Below, piece after piece: positions 1-11,248 of a stretch of DNA of 64,000 bases. The stretch is from NCBI RefSeq assembly GCF_033568475.1, contig NC_133120.1, positions 98,603,180 to 98,667,179 on the forward strand. Reading direction: 5' to 3'. This stretch comes from Henckelia pumila (taxonomy: Eukaryota; Streptophyta; Magnoliopsida; Lamiales; Gesneriaceae). Under the pieces are notes generated by a model that made no database searches, had not been told where the DNA came from, and was given only the letters and a program-made list of their open reading frames with translations. Each line of letters starts with the position of its first letter. Positions within the stretch are counted from its first letter, which is position 1. A program made the translations under genes and the position numbers.

Positions 1-38
1 ATAATCGATTATTCAATGCGATGTAACTGTAATTGTAG

Positions 39-1885
39 AATCAATGGTCGAGTGTGTTCTCCAGCATTGTTTCCAGAGCAACGACCGTGGAAGTATTATC
101 TACCGGCGTTGCAGGCAACTATAATGGAGCTCTTCAAGTGGTATATATATATTTTTTTATAGTATTTGATTATTTCATACATCAAAATTAAGTTCACTGA
201 ATGATATATGGTGACCGGATTCTTGCTGAAGTAGTTCATATACTGCAGCTAGCTAATTGTTTTACTGATATGTTCTCATGTTGTGATTTCAGATGACAGC
301 CGAGTTCCAGGTCCCGTCTCCATTAGTTCCAACCCGCGAAATCTATTTCGTCAGATACTGCAAACAACATACGGAAGGCATTTGGGCTGTTGTTGATGTT
401 TCTTTAGACAACCTCAGAGCTACATCTATAACAAGATGTAGAAGAAGGCCATCAGGTTGTTTTATTCAAGAACTTCCCAATGGTTACTCCAAGGTATTAA
501 ACCATATTCAGATCTTACCCTGATTCTAGCCCGAATAGTCCTACTCGGGTTCGTAAAATTGTATCTAACCTTAATATGTCAGGTTACATGGGTTGAAAAT
601 GTGGAGGTGGATGACAGATCTGTTCATAGTATCTATAAACCTCTAGTTGAATCAGGAATGGCATTCGGGGCAAGACGATGGGTAGCAACACTTGACCGAC
701 AATGTGAACGATTAGCAAGTGCAATGGCAAACAACATCGCAGCTGGTGACATTGGAGGTAAATTATAAGGTACTGTTTGCAACCTAAAAAAGTAAGTGAT
801 TATGAAGATTCTCTTAACAAATTTGCTAAGAGAATCTCCATAATCACTTATTTGTAGAGGTTGCAAACACTACCTAATTATGCTTTGATTATTAATTTAA
901 TGTCCTTTTTCGCAACACTGGTCTAGAAAAGAAAAGCTAAATGAAATTATCATGAAGTGATATCGTCCCCCGGGGGTAGAAAGAGCATGCTGAATCTGGC
1001 TGAAAGAATGGTGATGAGTTTCTGCACCGGTGTTGGTGCTTCAACCGCGCATACATGGACTACTCTTTCTGGAAGCGGTGCCGATGATGTTAGAGTCATG
1101 ACTCGAAAAAGCACGGATGAGCCCGGCAGGCCGCCTGGAATTGTGCTGAGTGCCGCAACTTCATTCTGGCTTCCAGTTTCACCAAAGAGAGTTTTTGATT
1201 TCTTGAGGGATGAGAATTCGAGAAGTGAGGTATACATGAAAGGTTCCATCAAGCATTGAACATTGTTTGGTATGAATATTTAACTTGTCTGATTTTGTAT
1301 CTTGTGCTTCATGTATGATAAATTAAAGTGGGATATTCTTTCGAATGGCGGCCTCGTTCAAGAAATGGCACATATTGCCAATGGTCGTGATCCTGGAAAC
1401 TCCGTTTCTTTACTCCGTGTTAATGTAAGTTTTTAATTAGTTCCATTACCTTGGAAAGTTTGATTTGCCTGTTATTATTTAAATCAAGGCCATCACATTT
1501 TAATATAATAATGCAGAGTGCAAATTCAAGCCAAAGCAACATGCTGATCCTACAGGAGAGTTGCACAGATTCGACGGGCTCATATGTCATTTATGCACCA
1601 GTCGACATTGTGGCCATGAACGTCGTCTTAAGCGGTGGGGACCCGGATTATGTTGCCCTCTTGCCATCGGGCTTTGCTATACTTCCCGACGGGCCGAATA
1701 CTCATCAGGCAGGAGGAGGCCTGGAGATTGGTACCGGCGGATCTTTACTGACGGTCGCATTTCAGATATTGGTTGATTCGGTCCCGACCGCGAAGCTTTC
1801 GTTAGGATCCGTGGCAACGGTCAATAGCCTGATCAAGTGCACTATTGAAAGGATAAAAGACGCTGTTCTAGGCGACGGTGCATGA
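39..1885 (+). CDS. PDF2: HD-ZIP class IV homeodomain transcription factor, PDF2/ATML1 type (5' part outside window)
   Basis: This is the C-terminal half of a class IV homeodomain-leucine zipper factor, the family that specifies shoot epidermis (L1 layer) by binding L1-box promoters in the nucleus. I join six exons: 39-140, 293-493, 583-757, 958-1229, 1329-1424 and 1517-1885 (stop TGA), all with GT-AG introns and continuous frame, giving 404 visible residues. The text begins in the START lipid-binding domain (NQW..., then [14 protein letters not shown]) and runs through the START-associated region ([75 protein letters not shown]). The homeodomain and zipper must lie left of the window. Wording such as [18 protein letters not shown] fits PDF2/ATML1 better than the ANL2 branch; choosing between PDF2 and ATML1 is not possible here. 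No broken codons were seen. Intron 3 carries a short palindromic element. Confidence 0.93.
768..875. mobile_element. Palindromic MITE-like element in intron 3 of the HD-ZIP IV gene
   Basis: An 18-bp end at 768-785 (AGGTACTGTTTGCAACCT) pairs with the complement of 858-875 with one mismatch. Inside, 792-818 pairs with 823-850 almost without gaps, so most of the 108 bp folds into one long hairpin. AATTAT lies just outside both ends (761-766 and 876-881), consistent with a short target duplication. A likely relative with the same CAAACACTACCT end lies at about 34620-34696. This looks like a small non-autonomous DNA transposon; superfamily not assigned. Confidence 0.65.
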
Positions 1886-3321
1886 GTACTCAAAATCATC
1901 ACAGGTAAAAATTGTAAATACACTTTATGTTTCATGCATGCATGTGAGTTTGTTTTGGACTTGATAACTCACTACTAGCTCAGATATGATCATATCGTAG
2001 ATATCAGTTAATTATCTAAACAACTCTGATTAATTAAAACGAAGTTTAATTTGCTGTATTTATCATATTATAAAATGATTATCCGAAGTTGCTATTATCA
2101 GCTACAAAACCCATTCCCCATTCGTAACATCTTTAATTATTACAGCTCCATTGTCTCATTTTGTTGCTGCGGTAGTTGACGCCTCCATGCATGAATGGGA
2201 ATAACAGACGATATTGAAATGTGGTGTTGTCTTGTCTGAAAAGGTTTCTCCATGCCTGAAAGGTTAACGGGTTCGGGTATTGACTGAAGGATCCACAAAT
2301 AAACAATTATGGAGAAAACCTTTGTTTTGCCGTAAAGTTACTTGACTAGTTAGCTATAGAGGTTTATTTTCTTGTACTACTTGTATGTTGTCAGTAATAT
2401 TGTAATAAATTGCATTGTATTTTGTAAGAAATTAAATATGATTCAGTAAATTATAATAATTTATTCATGAATTCGGTTACTTTCATGTTGAGTTTTGATT
2501 TAGTTTGTTACGGTGGAGCGAGGTTTTTAATTTAAGTTTTTTGACCTTTTCTTCTTGGATCATGCTACGACTGACTACCTGTACAATGAAGCTTAACATT
2601 AGGTTATAAAGTGTATTTAAAATTACAAAATTATACTAAATGCATTTTTGAAAGATTTTTTCCAAATTAAGCGTAGGAATAATTTTGTAATTTCAATTAC
2701 AATGTAACCCAATTTGTAAGCCTTATTGTACATATAGCATTATCATTCCTTTTTTATGGTGTTGATTATTTTATTTTGAAAATTAAGTCACTTGACTACT
2801 GATCAATTGAACCCAATTTAATGATAAAAAAAATGGAGAGGGGTTGTAATTTAAATATAAAATAAAAGATATATTAATTTAATTCATAACAAAAATTTCT
2901 AACCACTGCCTAAACGTCTGTTGTATTTGGCTCTCTGTCCCTGCTCAACAAAATTTTTAAAAATCGGCTCTTGTAATCTATAATGACGACAGTAGGGGCA
3001 GGGCGGGATGGGTTTGTCATCTTCTTCATCACTATATCCATCTCCGTCCTTGAATTATATCTCCGCTCCCGCCCCAATTCTTGTCCATTACTCGATTCTA
3101 TCTAACCGGAGAATCCTCATTCCCAATCACTACTCAGGGATAAATCTCCATCTTTGTCTTAAAAACCAATTGAGTTGGCCAAATAATCTAAAGTGATTAA
3201 TCTCAAGCGAGTTTCAAAAACAAAACTCTGATGGGCGATAAGAGGAAACAAAGATTGGATTAATGGATTCCCATATAATAATGATATAAATCACAAGTTT
3301 CCTATCTGCTTTGTAAACTGT
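1886..3321. other. 3' flank of the HD-ZIP IV gene and AT-rich intergenic DNA
   Basis: The first part is probably the 3' UTR: an AATAAA hexamer stands at 2404-2409 in T-rich sequence. Beyond about 2480 the sequence is AT-rich without a convincing ORF; the 62-codon ORF at 3008-3196 has no recognisable content. The MULE target site begins at 3322. Confidence 0.5.
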
Positions 3322-3331
3322 GTCAGAGTTC

Positions 3332-3445
3332 GGGTTTAATGCATACGGCCCCCTTCTAAATGTTCTAATTGGCTCATAACCCCTCGTATTATTTTAAGTG
3401 GCTCCACGGTCCTCGCGTATTTGAAATATTAGCTCACGTGCCCCA
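3332..3445 (+). repeat. Left terminal inverted repeat of the MULE
   Basis: Starts GGGTTTAATGCATACGGCCC and ends near the CACGTG at 3435-3440. It is the reverse complement of the right end except for a few substitutions. Confidence 0.92.
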
Positions 3446-3714
3446 TGCTCAATTATAATATGTTTTTAATATATCTTAATTATGAATTGACAAATATACC
3501 CCAGTAACATAATGTGTATATGCTTTAATATTCAGGCATTAATTACCCTTATTCAATCTCTTCCCTAATTTCACCCGACAAATTCTCACGCAGAAACCCT
3601 AAACTCGAACCAGATCTTGGAACAAAGATATTCGTTGATGGGATTCTGAATTTGAAGTTGGAAGTGTGCTGGACTAGGTAATCTTCCATTTCTTATTCTT
3701 ACAAACAGTACATT

Positions 3715-6700
3715 ATGGAGGCATCAGTTAATTTTGAGATGTGGGTTGGTGGTTTGTTTAAGATCCAAAGCGAGCCCGGAAAGCCAAAAATAGTTTATGT
3801 TGGGGGGCTTAAGCATGAATTTAAAAAGGTTGACTTTGATAGGTTTAACTACAGTAATTTATATGATATGTACCGTTTGTGTGGTGAAAACAAGTTGAAT
3901 GTGCATTTTTTTTTAGAATTCCTGGGTATGTAATAGAATATGGGCTTACAGAGATATCTGCAGACAAGGAAGTTACTGAAATGTATGATTTTTACAAGAA
4001 CTTAGAAACAGTTCCAATTTGGGTTGAGGAGACCATGCCAGTTCCAGAAATGGTGATGGATCCTGATGGGAATGTTGTTCCTGCTAGTGAATTCATTCAT
4101 TCAGGTCCAGTAGGCTACATTGAATATAGAAAAGAGTCTTCTAGTGGTCATTCATTCCATTCTCATGATGAAAATCATTCTAGGTCTTGTCATGTGTCAC
4201 CAGAACCTTAACCAAACTCCCCTGTTTTTATCACAACCTCAACCAAACTCTCATGCTTTTGATTTAAATGCTCATGAAATACCCGAGGTGAATACATGCT
4301 CTGGTCCTGCTCTTTCACCTCATAACTCTAGCCATGTAGAACATGAATTTGATTCATGTGATCAAGAAGATCATACAGATGTATCCCATAAAAATGGATT
4401 TAGTAACATTGATGAAGGTATTAGTGAGAGAAGTGAGTTTGATGACTCATCAGATGGAAATTACTCTATGTCAACTGAATATTTTGAATCTTCTTACTCT
4501 TTTGAATCTGATGTAGAAATTAATAACATTGGAGTTGAAATTAATGATGTAAGAGAGGGAGGGACTATGGAAAAAAGTAATGACAAAGGTAAGAGTAAGG
4601 TTTGTGAAAAAACAAATGATAAAGGCAAGAGTAAGGTAGGGAAAAAAAGGAAGGTGGGTGAGTGTCATAATGATTGGGATAGTGATGATGGTGAGGATGA
4701 TGAGTTGGTAAGTCTTGATGGATCAGGAGATGAAGGCCCTAGGCATCCTACATACAGGGAGGGTCAAGATATGGAGAGATTTCAGCTTGTGGTTGGTATG
4801 AAGTTCAAGAATGCAAGTGAATTCAGAGAGGTTTTGAGGGACTACATGGTGAGACATGGATTTCTATTGAATTTTTAGAAAAATGAGTCCAAAAGAATAA
4901 CTGCTGTGTGCAAAAATGAATGTAGTTGGAGAATTCATGCTTCTTTAGTTATGGGTGGGCCTACATTTCAAATAAAAACAATTACTGGGGAACATTCATG
5001 TGCTAGAGTCCGGGAAAACAAGTTTGCAAACTACAATTACTTGAGCAAAAGGATTGAAAAATTTGTCCAAGACAATCCTGACATAAATATTGAACAACTT
5101 AGCAATTTGATAGTAAGAGAGTGTGGGGTTGAGGTTAGCTACTGGAAGGTGTTGAGGGCAAAGAAAGCTGCCATGAAAAGAATTAGAGGGGTGGACAGTA
5201 TACAATACCAGCTGCTGTGGGATTACTTGGAGACAGTGTTGAGATTCAATCCGGGCAGTAAGTTAATGATTAAGAGGAAGGAAGATGTGGAACCACCTAC
5301 ATTTGATAGGCTATATTACAGCTTGCAAGGCATGAAAGCTAGTTTTTTAACAGCATGTAGGCCTATTATGGGATTGGATGGTTTTTTTCTTAAGACAGTT
5401 CATGGAGGGCAGCTTCTAGTGGCTATTGGTAGAGATGGCAATGATAACATGGTCCCCATCGCCTTGGCAGTTGTCCAGGTAGAAAACAGAGAGAATTGGA
5501 CATGGTTCCTTAGAGAGCTATTGGATGATATAGGAGGTTTGGGTGAAAATAAGTGGACATTTATTAGTGATAGACAGAAGGGACTTATTGAAGCATTAAA
5601 AGAACTTGTACCTGATTCAGAGCATAGGTACTGCTTGCGACACATGTACCAAAACTTCAAGAAGAAGTATAGGGGAGTGGAATTGAAAGGATTGTTTTGG
5701 AAGGCTGGATGTACAACAAATAAGTTTGATTTTGAGAATTACATGAAACTTATTGCTGAGGCAGATCCTAAAGTGAATTCCACTTATGAGACAGCTAGTG
5801 AATGACTACAAAAAATTCCAGCAGAGCATTGGGCTAGAAGTCACTTCAAAACAGATTGTTTGAGTGATGTGGTGGTGAACAATCTTTGTGAGTCATTCAA
5901 CAGCTACATCTTGGGTGCAAGAGATAAGCCAATCATCAAAATGCTGAAATGCATACGAAACAAATTGATGAAGAGAATACAACAGAAGAAGGCTGGAAAT
6001 TGAAGATTTTGTCCACAAGTACTACAGCAAGATGGAGTACTTGAGGACATACTCTCATGTCATTCATGTTGTTCCTGGACAAGAACACTATTTCAAAACT
6101 CAATACCAGCCTTTAAATGCTCCACTTTATAGGAAACAAAAGGGAAGACCACAAAGATTGAGAAGAAAAGAAGCAGATGAAGGTGGTAGCATTTCAACAA
6201 GGAAAGGACTGAAGCATGCTTGCTTAAGATGCTTGGAACTTGGTCATAATGTAGCAACATGTACCAATGAAGTTCATCCAAAATCAAAGTTGTTTAAGGT
6301 AATAAAAATGTAATTGTTAAGTTCTTTTCACATTGATATTGACAGTGTTTTGTGTGTTAGGTGCACGAAAACCCAGGGCAATCTCAGACTGCCTCTTCTA
6401 GGCCATCAAAGCAACATCCATCGTCTAGGAGACCACCAACAAGGGAGAAAAGTAGAGGTTCACAGCCTTCATCAGCTCAAGCATCTCATCACTCAAGACA
6501 TCCAAAGGTAGAAACAAATTAATTTGGAATTATAATGCTTCAATTTACTAATGTCGAACAATTCTTCACAGGATAACCTTCAACAGATGGATACACAATC
6601 AAATTCTGAGCCACAAGCAGACAATGCACCATCAAATACTTCTGCAAATGGATCAACTGCTTCTGTGAAGGTGTATTCACATATGCTCAAAATTCGATTT

Positions 6701-7010
6701 CCATTTTGGATTCTTATCTTCTCATGTTCTATCTTCTAAAGCACTTTTTGTACATTAAAAAATGCAGAATTTTAATAGAAGAGTGCAAATGAGTCACTAC
6801 AGCAGAGCAATGGCCAATGCAAGTGCAAATGCAAGTGCAAGGATCAGGACAAGTGCAAGTGCTTTGGGAGGGGCAAGTGCAAGTGCAAGGGCAGGTGCTA
6901 GTTCAATTGCAGGTGCAGGTGCAGCTGCCAATGCAGGAACTCAAGCAACAAGTGCAAATGTTGATGCACATGTTAGGACAAGTTCCAGTGCACATTCTGC
7001 AGAAAAATAG
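3715..7010 (+). pseudogene. mudrA-like: MuDR-type transposase gene with frameshift, stops and SWIM-domain loss
   Basis: Recognisable in order: an N-terminal PB1-like segment (3715 on, MEASVNFEMWVGG); an acidic linker with KGKSK repeats (about 4250-4730); the MuDR DNA-binding domain (about 4770-5000, GMKFKNASEFREVL...VCKNECSWRIHA); and the MULE transposase core (about 5355-5680, GLDGFFLK, FISDRQKGL, HRYCLRHMYQNF), with a likely third acidic residue in NLCESFNSYIL near 5880-5915. A C-terminal zinc knuckle CLRCLELGHNVATC sits near 6219-6262. Three further exons (6361-6507, 6572-6670, 6768-7010) with good GT-AG borders add an Ala/Ser-rich tail. Damage: a frameshift in the T-run near 3907-3915, another frame change near 4200, TAG at 4876-4878, TGA at 5803-5805, and a junction near 6000 where the SWIM zinc finger should lie. 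Not functional as it stands. Confidence 0.9.
6790..7005 (+). repeat. Short tandem repeat coding an Ala/Ser-rich tail
   Basis: GCAAGTGCAA-like hexamers repeat through the last exon of the transposase gene and encode an Ala-Ser-rich tail (SANASAR, SASARAGASS). The other frame reads as VQ repeats and is a shadow. Low-complexity tails of this sort are common at the end of MULE transposases. Confidence 0.6.
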
Positions 7011-7431
7011 GGCTTTTAGTTTGGTGTTTATCAGGAAATTTAGAGAAAATGTCCTCTAATTTAATGTTTTGTATTTTGGTTTAATGGAAATTGTTGAAAA
7101 CTTTGACTCTAATGATAAAAAAACTTGAATATGATGTCTTTTGGTTTTGTTAAGTGTAATTGAGCTTGTGGTTTCTGAATTGTATTGAGATTGTATTGAG
7201 CTTCAGTCCTTTATTTTATATTGATAACACTAATGCAGTAAACAAAAACTTATCAACACAATAAACATAATCTTGATCTCATTCATAACCAAATACAGGA
7301 GCAAACAATTCATGACCAAATGCATACGATACTGGAATTCTCCCATACTACACCAAAATTCTACCATAACTAAAACTCCAGTACTTAATACATCAAAGCA
7401 CATGATAACTACCAATTACATGAACACACTA

Positions 7432-7848
7432 TCACTTAGAAAGAAGGCCGATGAGCACAAGGAAAAGCAAGGCACAGGCAACCCAGGAAACATGCACATA
7501 ACCAATGACCGATGGATCTTGCATCAATGCTGGCTCCTTGGAGTTAGCTTCGCCATCTTCAGGAGCCTTGACTCTAGTTTCAGGACAACTGAAACTGCTG
7601 CAATTAGTCTCCCTTGATTCTTCTTCGCCCCTATTTGGTACCAACGTGTGTGTCTCGGGCTTATACCATCCAAAGAACCAACAATTGTTCAATGTACAAC
7701 TATAATACAACATACCTTTTGATTTTTTTCTCTCGGACATCACAACCTTAATTTCTGCTCTCTTGTTGCAGGCATACAGTGGAGGAATCGGATACCTTAA
7801 GTCCAACATGGGCTTCTTGGTTGAATTAAATGGAGCTATGGATTCCAT
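7432..7848 (-). CDS. GRF-like zinc-finger protein with C-terminal membrane segment, carried by the MULE
   Basis: The ORF is open from an upstream ATG at 7974, but I prefer the ATG at 7848 (MESIAPFNSTKKP), because the extra N-terminal part is hydrophobic and unlike the family; this gives 138 residues. From about residue 26 a finger of the GRF type is visible: CNKRAEIKVVMSERKKSKGM, then YYSC, then CWFFGWYKP, a Cys-His/Cys spacing with the usual aromatic W-x-x-W-like end. The last 20 residues (SWVACALLFLVLIGLLSK) form one hydrophobic helix with a short basic tail, as in a tail-anchored protein. It lies inside the transposon, antisense to and downstream of the transposase. It could be a captured host fragment or an accessory gene of this MULE family. 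It is uninterrupted, unlike the transposase. Function unknown. Confidence 0.6.
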   Translation of the reverse strand: MESIAPFNSTKKPMLDLRYPIPPLYACNKRAEIKVVMSERKKSKGMLYYSCTLNNCWFFGWYKPETHTLVPNRGEEESRETNCSSFSCPETRVKAPEDGEANSKEPALMQDPSVIGYVHVSWVACALLFLVLIGLLSK

Positions 7849-8022
7849 GGCTTTGACTGGTAAAGTGAGAATGAAGAAGACAACGAAGGGAGATAAGAAT
7901 AAAACCGAATAATTGATTAAAATAAATGAGGGGAGGGGCATTTTAGGAATTGAATATAAAAATATGGGTAACATACAAGCACCACCTGCATCTTACGCGT
8001 GTGCAAAACAAAAATGATGGAT

Positions 8023-8137
8023 CGGGGACACGTGAGCTAATATTTCAAATACGCGAGGACCGTGGAGCCACTTAAAATAATACGAGGGGTTATGAGCCAA
8101 TTAAAACATTTACAAAGGGGCCGTATGCATTAAACCA
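8023..8137 (-). repeat. Right terminal inverted repeat of the MULE
   Basis: Mirror copy of 3332-3445; read on the minus strand it begins TGGTTTAATGCATACGGCCC. Both ends carry the CACGTG hexamer near their inner limit. Confidence 0.92.
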
Positions 8138-8237
8138 GTCAGAGTTCTGAGTAATGGTTAATTTTCCTTCTTATATGGAGTTGAGACTTGAGAGAGACGG
8201 GGGTTTTATTTATTCATATTTCTTTATGCTTTTTTTC

Positions 8238-8757
8238 CACGTTCTCAAAACTGGATCGGATCGATCGGTAGAATTGGTCATTGGTTTGATCCGGATTGCT
8301 CTTAAAGCCGTTTTTACGGTCAGAAAAGGTCAAGAATCGATTCAACCGGTTTTCCGAATTTTTTTTTAAAATTTTTTTTAAAAAAATTTAAATTTTAATT
8401 TAATATTTATATATATATATATATAAAGGTTATTTAAAATTTGTACTTCATTGAAAATATTATTTTAGTAATATTAGAGTTTTTTTAATTAATTAATTAA
8501 TTTTTTAAAAAATATAACTAAAATTAATATTTTGAATATATTTATATGATTATTTAATTTTCATACTATGATAAATCTATATATTTTTTTATTTATATAC
8601 ATCTTTTAGGTTTTAAAATTTTAAAATATATTATTAATTATATTATATTATATAAACAGTTTTTCGGTCCGATCGTACGGTTAAAACGGTTCGATCGATT
8701 AGACCATTTTTTTAGATAAACCAGTTCGATCACCGGCCCAATTATAAAACATTGTTT
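8238..8757. repeat. CCGGTT-rich dispersed repeat, copy 1
   Basis: A block of about 520 bp with GATCGGAYCGATCGG-like and AACCGGTT-like ends and an AT-rich middle. It matches the block at 15865-16414 in the same orientation over both ends (for example CGATCGGT near the start, TTATATAAACRGTTTTTYGGTCCGA near the right end). The outer edges are weakly inverted copies of each other. Probably a non-autonomous DNA element; no target duplication is clear. Confidence 0.6.
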
Positions 8758-8854
8758 TTTTATTTATCTTCTCCGAACTCAGACAAACAATAGGACGTTT
8801 AATATAAATTTCAATGGGAGTTGTCGAAATTAAAAACACAATAATATTTTATTA

Positions 8855-8855
<1 letters not shown>

Positions 8856-8905
<50 letters not shown>
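8856..8905. repeat. (TA)n microsatellite
   Basis: About 25 uninterrupted TA units. Confidence 0.95.
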
Positions 8906-8909
<4 letters not shown>

Positions 8910-11000
8910 CACAACTAATACAGTAATACTTGAGGTGTTACATTATTATTAGTACAATTTTTATAATTATTAATATTATTGGGCTAGAATTGTGGATGGG
9001 GATCGATAACATCCCCCCACCTATAGGGATTTGATAAAATTTTATCTTGGTTTTTTTTTAGCGAATAAAATTTTCATCTTTAACTTTAATCTTAATTTAT
9101 TTTCTATAGATTTTTTTTTTGGACCGTTTTTTTAATTTAGGTTTTGTATAAATTTATTCAATTGTTGGAGTGTATTTCATTTTGGGGGAGATTTAAGTGT
9201 GTAGGCTTGGTCAATATTTTTTTTAAAAAAAAATACACTTTGGAGAGGTTAAATTTACAAAATAAAAATGACCAGGCTCATTTAACCAAATGGCCCTGAT
9301 TTTGACTATTTTGAAATAGTTAAAATGTTATTACTTCCGTCTCAATCATATAAACTTATTTATTTTTCACACAGATTAATAAATTAATTTGAAAAATCTA
9401 TTAACAAACAACTTTCAAATTTTAATCTTAATTAGCGAGTACTTATATAATTTTTTGGTTTCTTTCTGATAGTTAATTAATTACATGATCCCAAATTAAA
9501 TAGTGGTTTGGCCGTATAGTAAGAATGGATATATGTCTATATACTTTTCGTAATTAGATAATCGGAAAACGTGCAACCATTTCTTAAATAGATTAAATAA
9601 AAACAAATATTTATATGTATTTGGGATATATCGAGAGAGTATTTTTCTAATTCATCGCGGATATTTTTTTCCTTTCATTCATCTAAACTTGTATGTATTT
9701 TTACAATTCACAAAAATGTTTGAAAATGTAAATTTTATAAAAACAAATTCTCGTTTTGTCCTTAATTAATGAAGATTCTAATAGAGTTAAAAAAAATTTA
9801 TAATTAATTAATAATATTAAATTAATAAGATCAAATTAGTAAAAAAAAAATTGGAAAGAAAACACTAATTGGAACAAATGAAAAATACAACCTAAATAAG
9901 TGTAACCCGAGTATCAAACTATACTGTAAAGTACTAAATGATTTTTTTTTCCCGCAATAAATATGAGTGTACCCGATCTTCCCTTCCCTTGGATAAGAAT
10001 GTTGACATTACATAACTCGAATTAATTAAATATCTATCATGTATTATTAATAATAAATAGCATAGGGGGGAGAATCAATCTGGGATATTGAAATCATTAT
10101 TTCCCTTGCATAAACGTGAGGTGACATTACCAACCAAAACTTAATGCAATAAAACAATGAGTCGTTGAAATTATAAATGACTTCAACTCATGGCAGCTGC
10201 CCTTTCTGTCAACTCATTTTTGTCATAATTTTTACTATACAACATTTATTACCTTCTTGTCTTCTCTTCGATCAAATTATCAATTGTCTTGAAATAAATG
10301 TTCTTTCATCCTTTAATTTTGGAATGGCATAAGGAATCATTAGAAAATACGCCTCCACATAAAAATAACCCCTATAGTTTAGTTTTTAATACTTATTTTA
10401 TTTTAGAAAAAGAAAGCAAAAGAATTTTACATAAGTGTGTGTCCGTTTAAAGCATGGAAATTGTATATACATGTATAGATTTATTATTATTGTAAAGGAG
10501 ACTGGAGAGTTGATAAAATTTATAAAGAAGCAATAAATTCGTTATTAAAATCATACCTACGAACGGTTGCAATTCGTACAAAAGGCAGCAGCCATTTAAG
10601 TTGAAAAATATTACTGCATATTATATGGTCAGAAAATGATGACTGCGAGAGATGATGTCAATTAGTCGGAAGTGATGTAACAAAGTATCTATATCTGAAA
10701 CTTTAATAATTAAGATCTCCAGGGAGCCTAGAAAATTACATAATTAGATTAATTAATATGGTCAATAGGGAAAACATAATAATAACTAGTTACGGTAGCA
10801 TACGCGATGCTTATACATAAAATAAATGATATGATTTTGTTATAATTATAAATATAACAGTAAAATACATTATACAATATTATCAACATTCTCCAAAGAA
10901 TAATACAGAAATTGATAGTTTTTAAATTTGAAATGTGACACACTAACATACTAAATACAGTTATCATCACTCTCTCACAAGTTTAATATAATAAAAAAAG

Positions 11001-11052
<52 letters not shown>
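11001..11052. repeat. (ATA)n microsatellite
   Basis: About 17 units of the trinucleotide TAA/ATA, directly followed by the 99-bp tandem duplication. Confidence 0.95.
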
Positions 11053-11055
<3 letters not shown>

Positions 11056-11248
11056 GATTAATTCAATTCAATTCATTCATGAAAATTAAATAACTTTGCT
11101 GCATCCCCATCCTCTAATGTATTTTGTTAATAGGAAACTTAATTGTAATAATACGATTAATTCAATTCAATTCATTCATGAAAATTAAATAACTTTGCTG
11201 CATCCCCATCCTCTAATGTATTTTTCTAATAGGAAACTTAATTATATT
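11051..11248. repeat. 99-bp tandem duplication
   Basis: Two copies (11051-11149 and 11150-11248) differ only at a few positions (for example TTTTGTTAATAGG against TTTTTCTAATAGG). The exact 99-bp period and near identity point to a recent local duplication at the edge of the microsatellite. Confidence 0.9.

Larger units (their letters stand above)
3332..8137 (+). mobile_element. Mutator-like element (MULE/MuDR type), complete ends, coding region broken
   Basis: A 4.8-kb DNA transposon bounded by long terminal inverted repeats (3332-3445 and about 8023-8137, roughly 90-95% identical) and flanked by the 10-bp direct repeat GTCAGAGTTC (3322-3331 and 8138-8147). A target duplication of 9-11 bp with TIRs of about 100 bp is the Mutator hallmark. 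Inside, the plus strand holds a mutated MuDR-type transposase gene (3715-7010) and the minus strand a smaller open ORF with a GRF-like zinc finger (7432-7848). The near-identical ends and clear target duplication suggest a fairly recent insertion, but the transposase has stops, a frameshift and a lost domain, so this copy could move only with help from another element. Confidence 0.93.

Noticed and set aside
8154..8369. 71-codon ORF just right of the MULE
   Set aside because: It runs into the CCGGTT-rich repeat and has no recognisable content.
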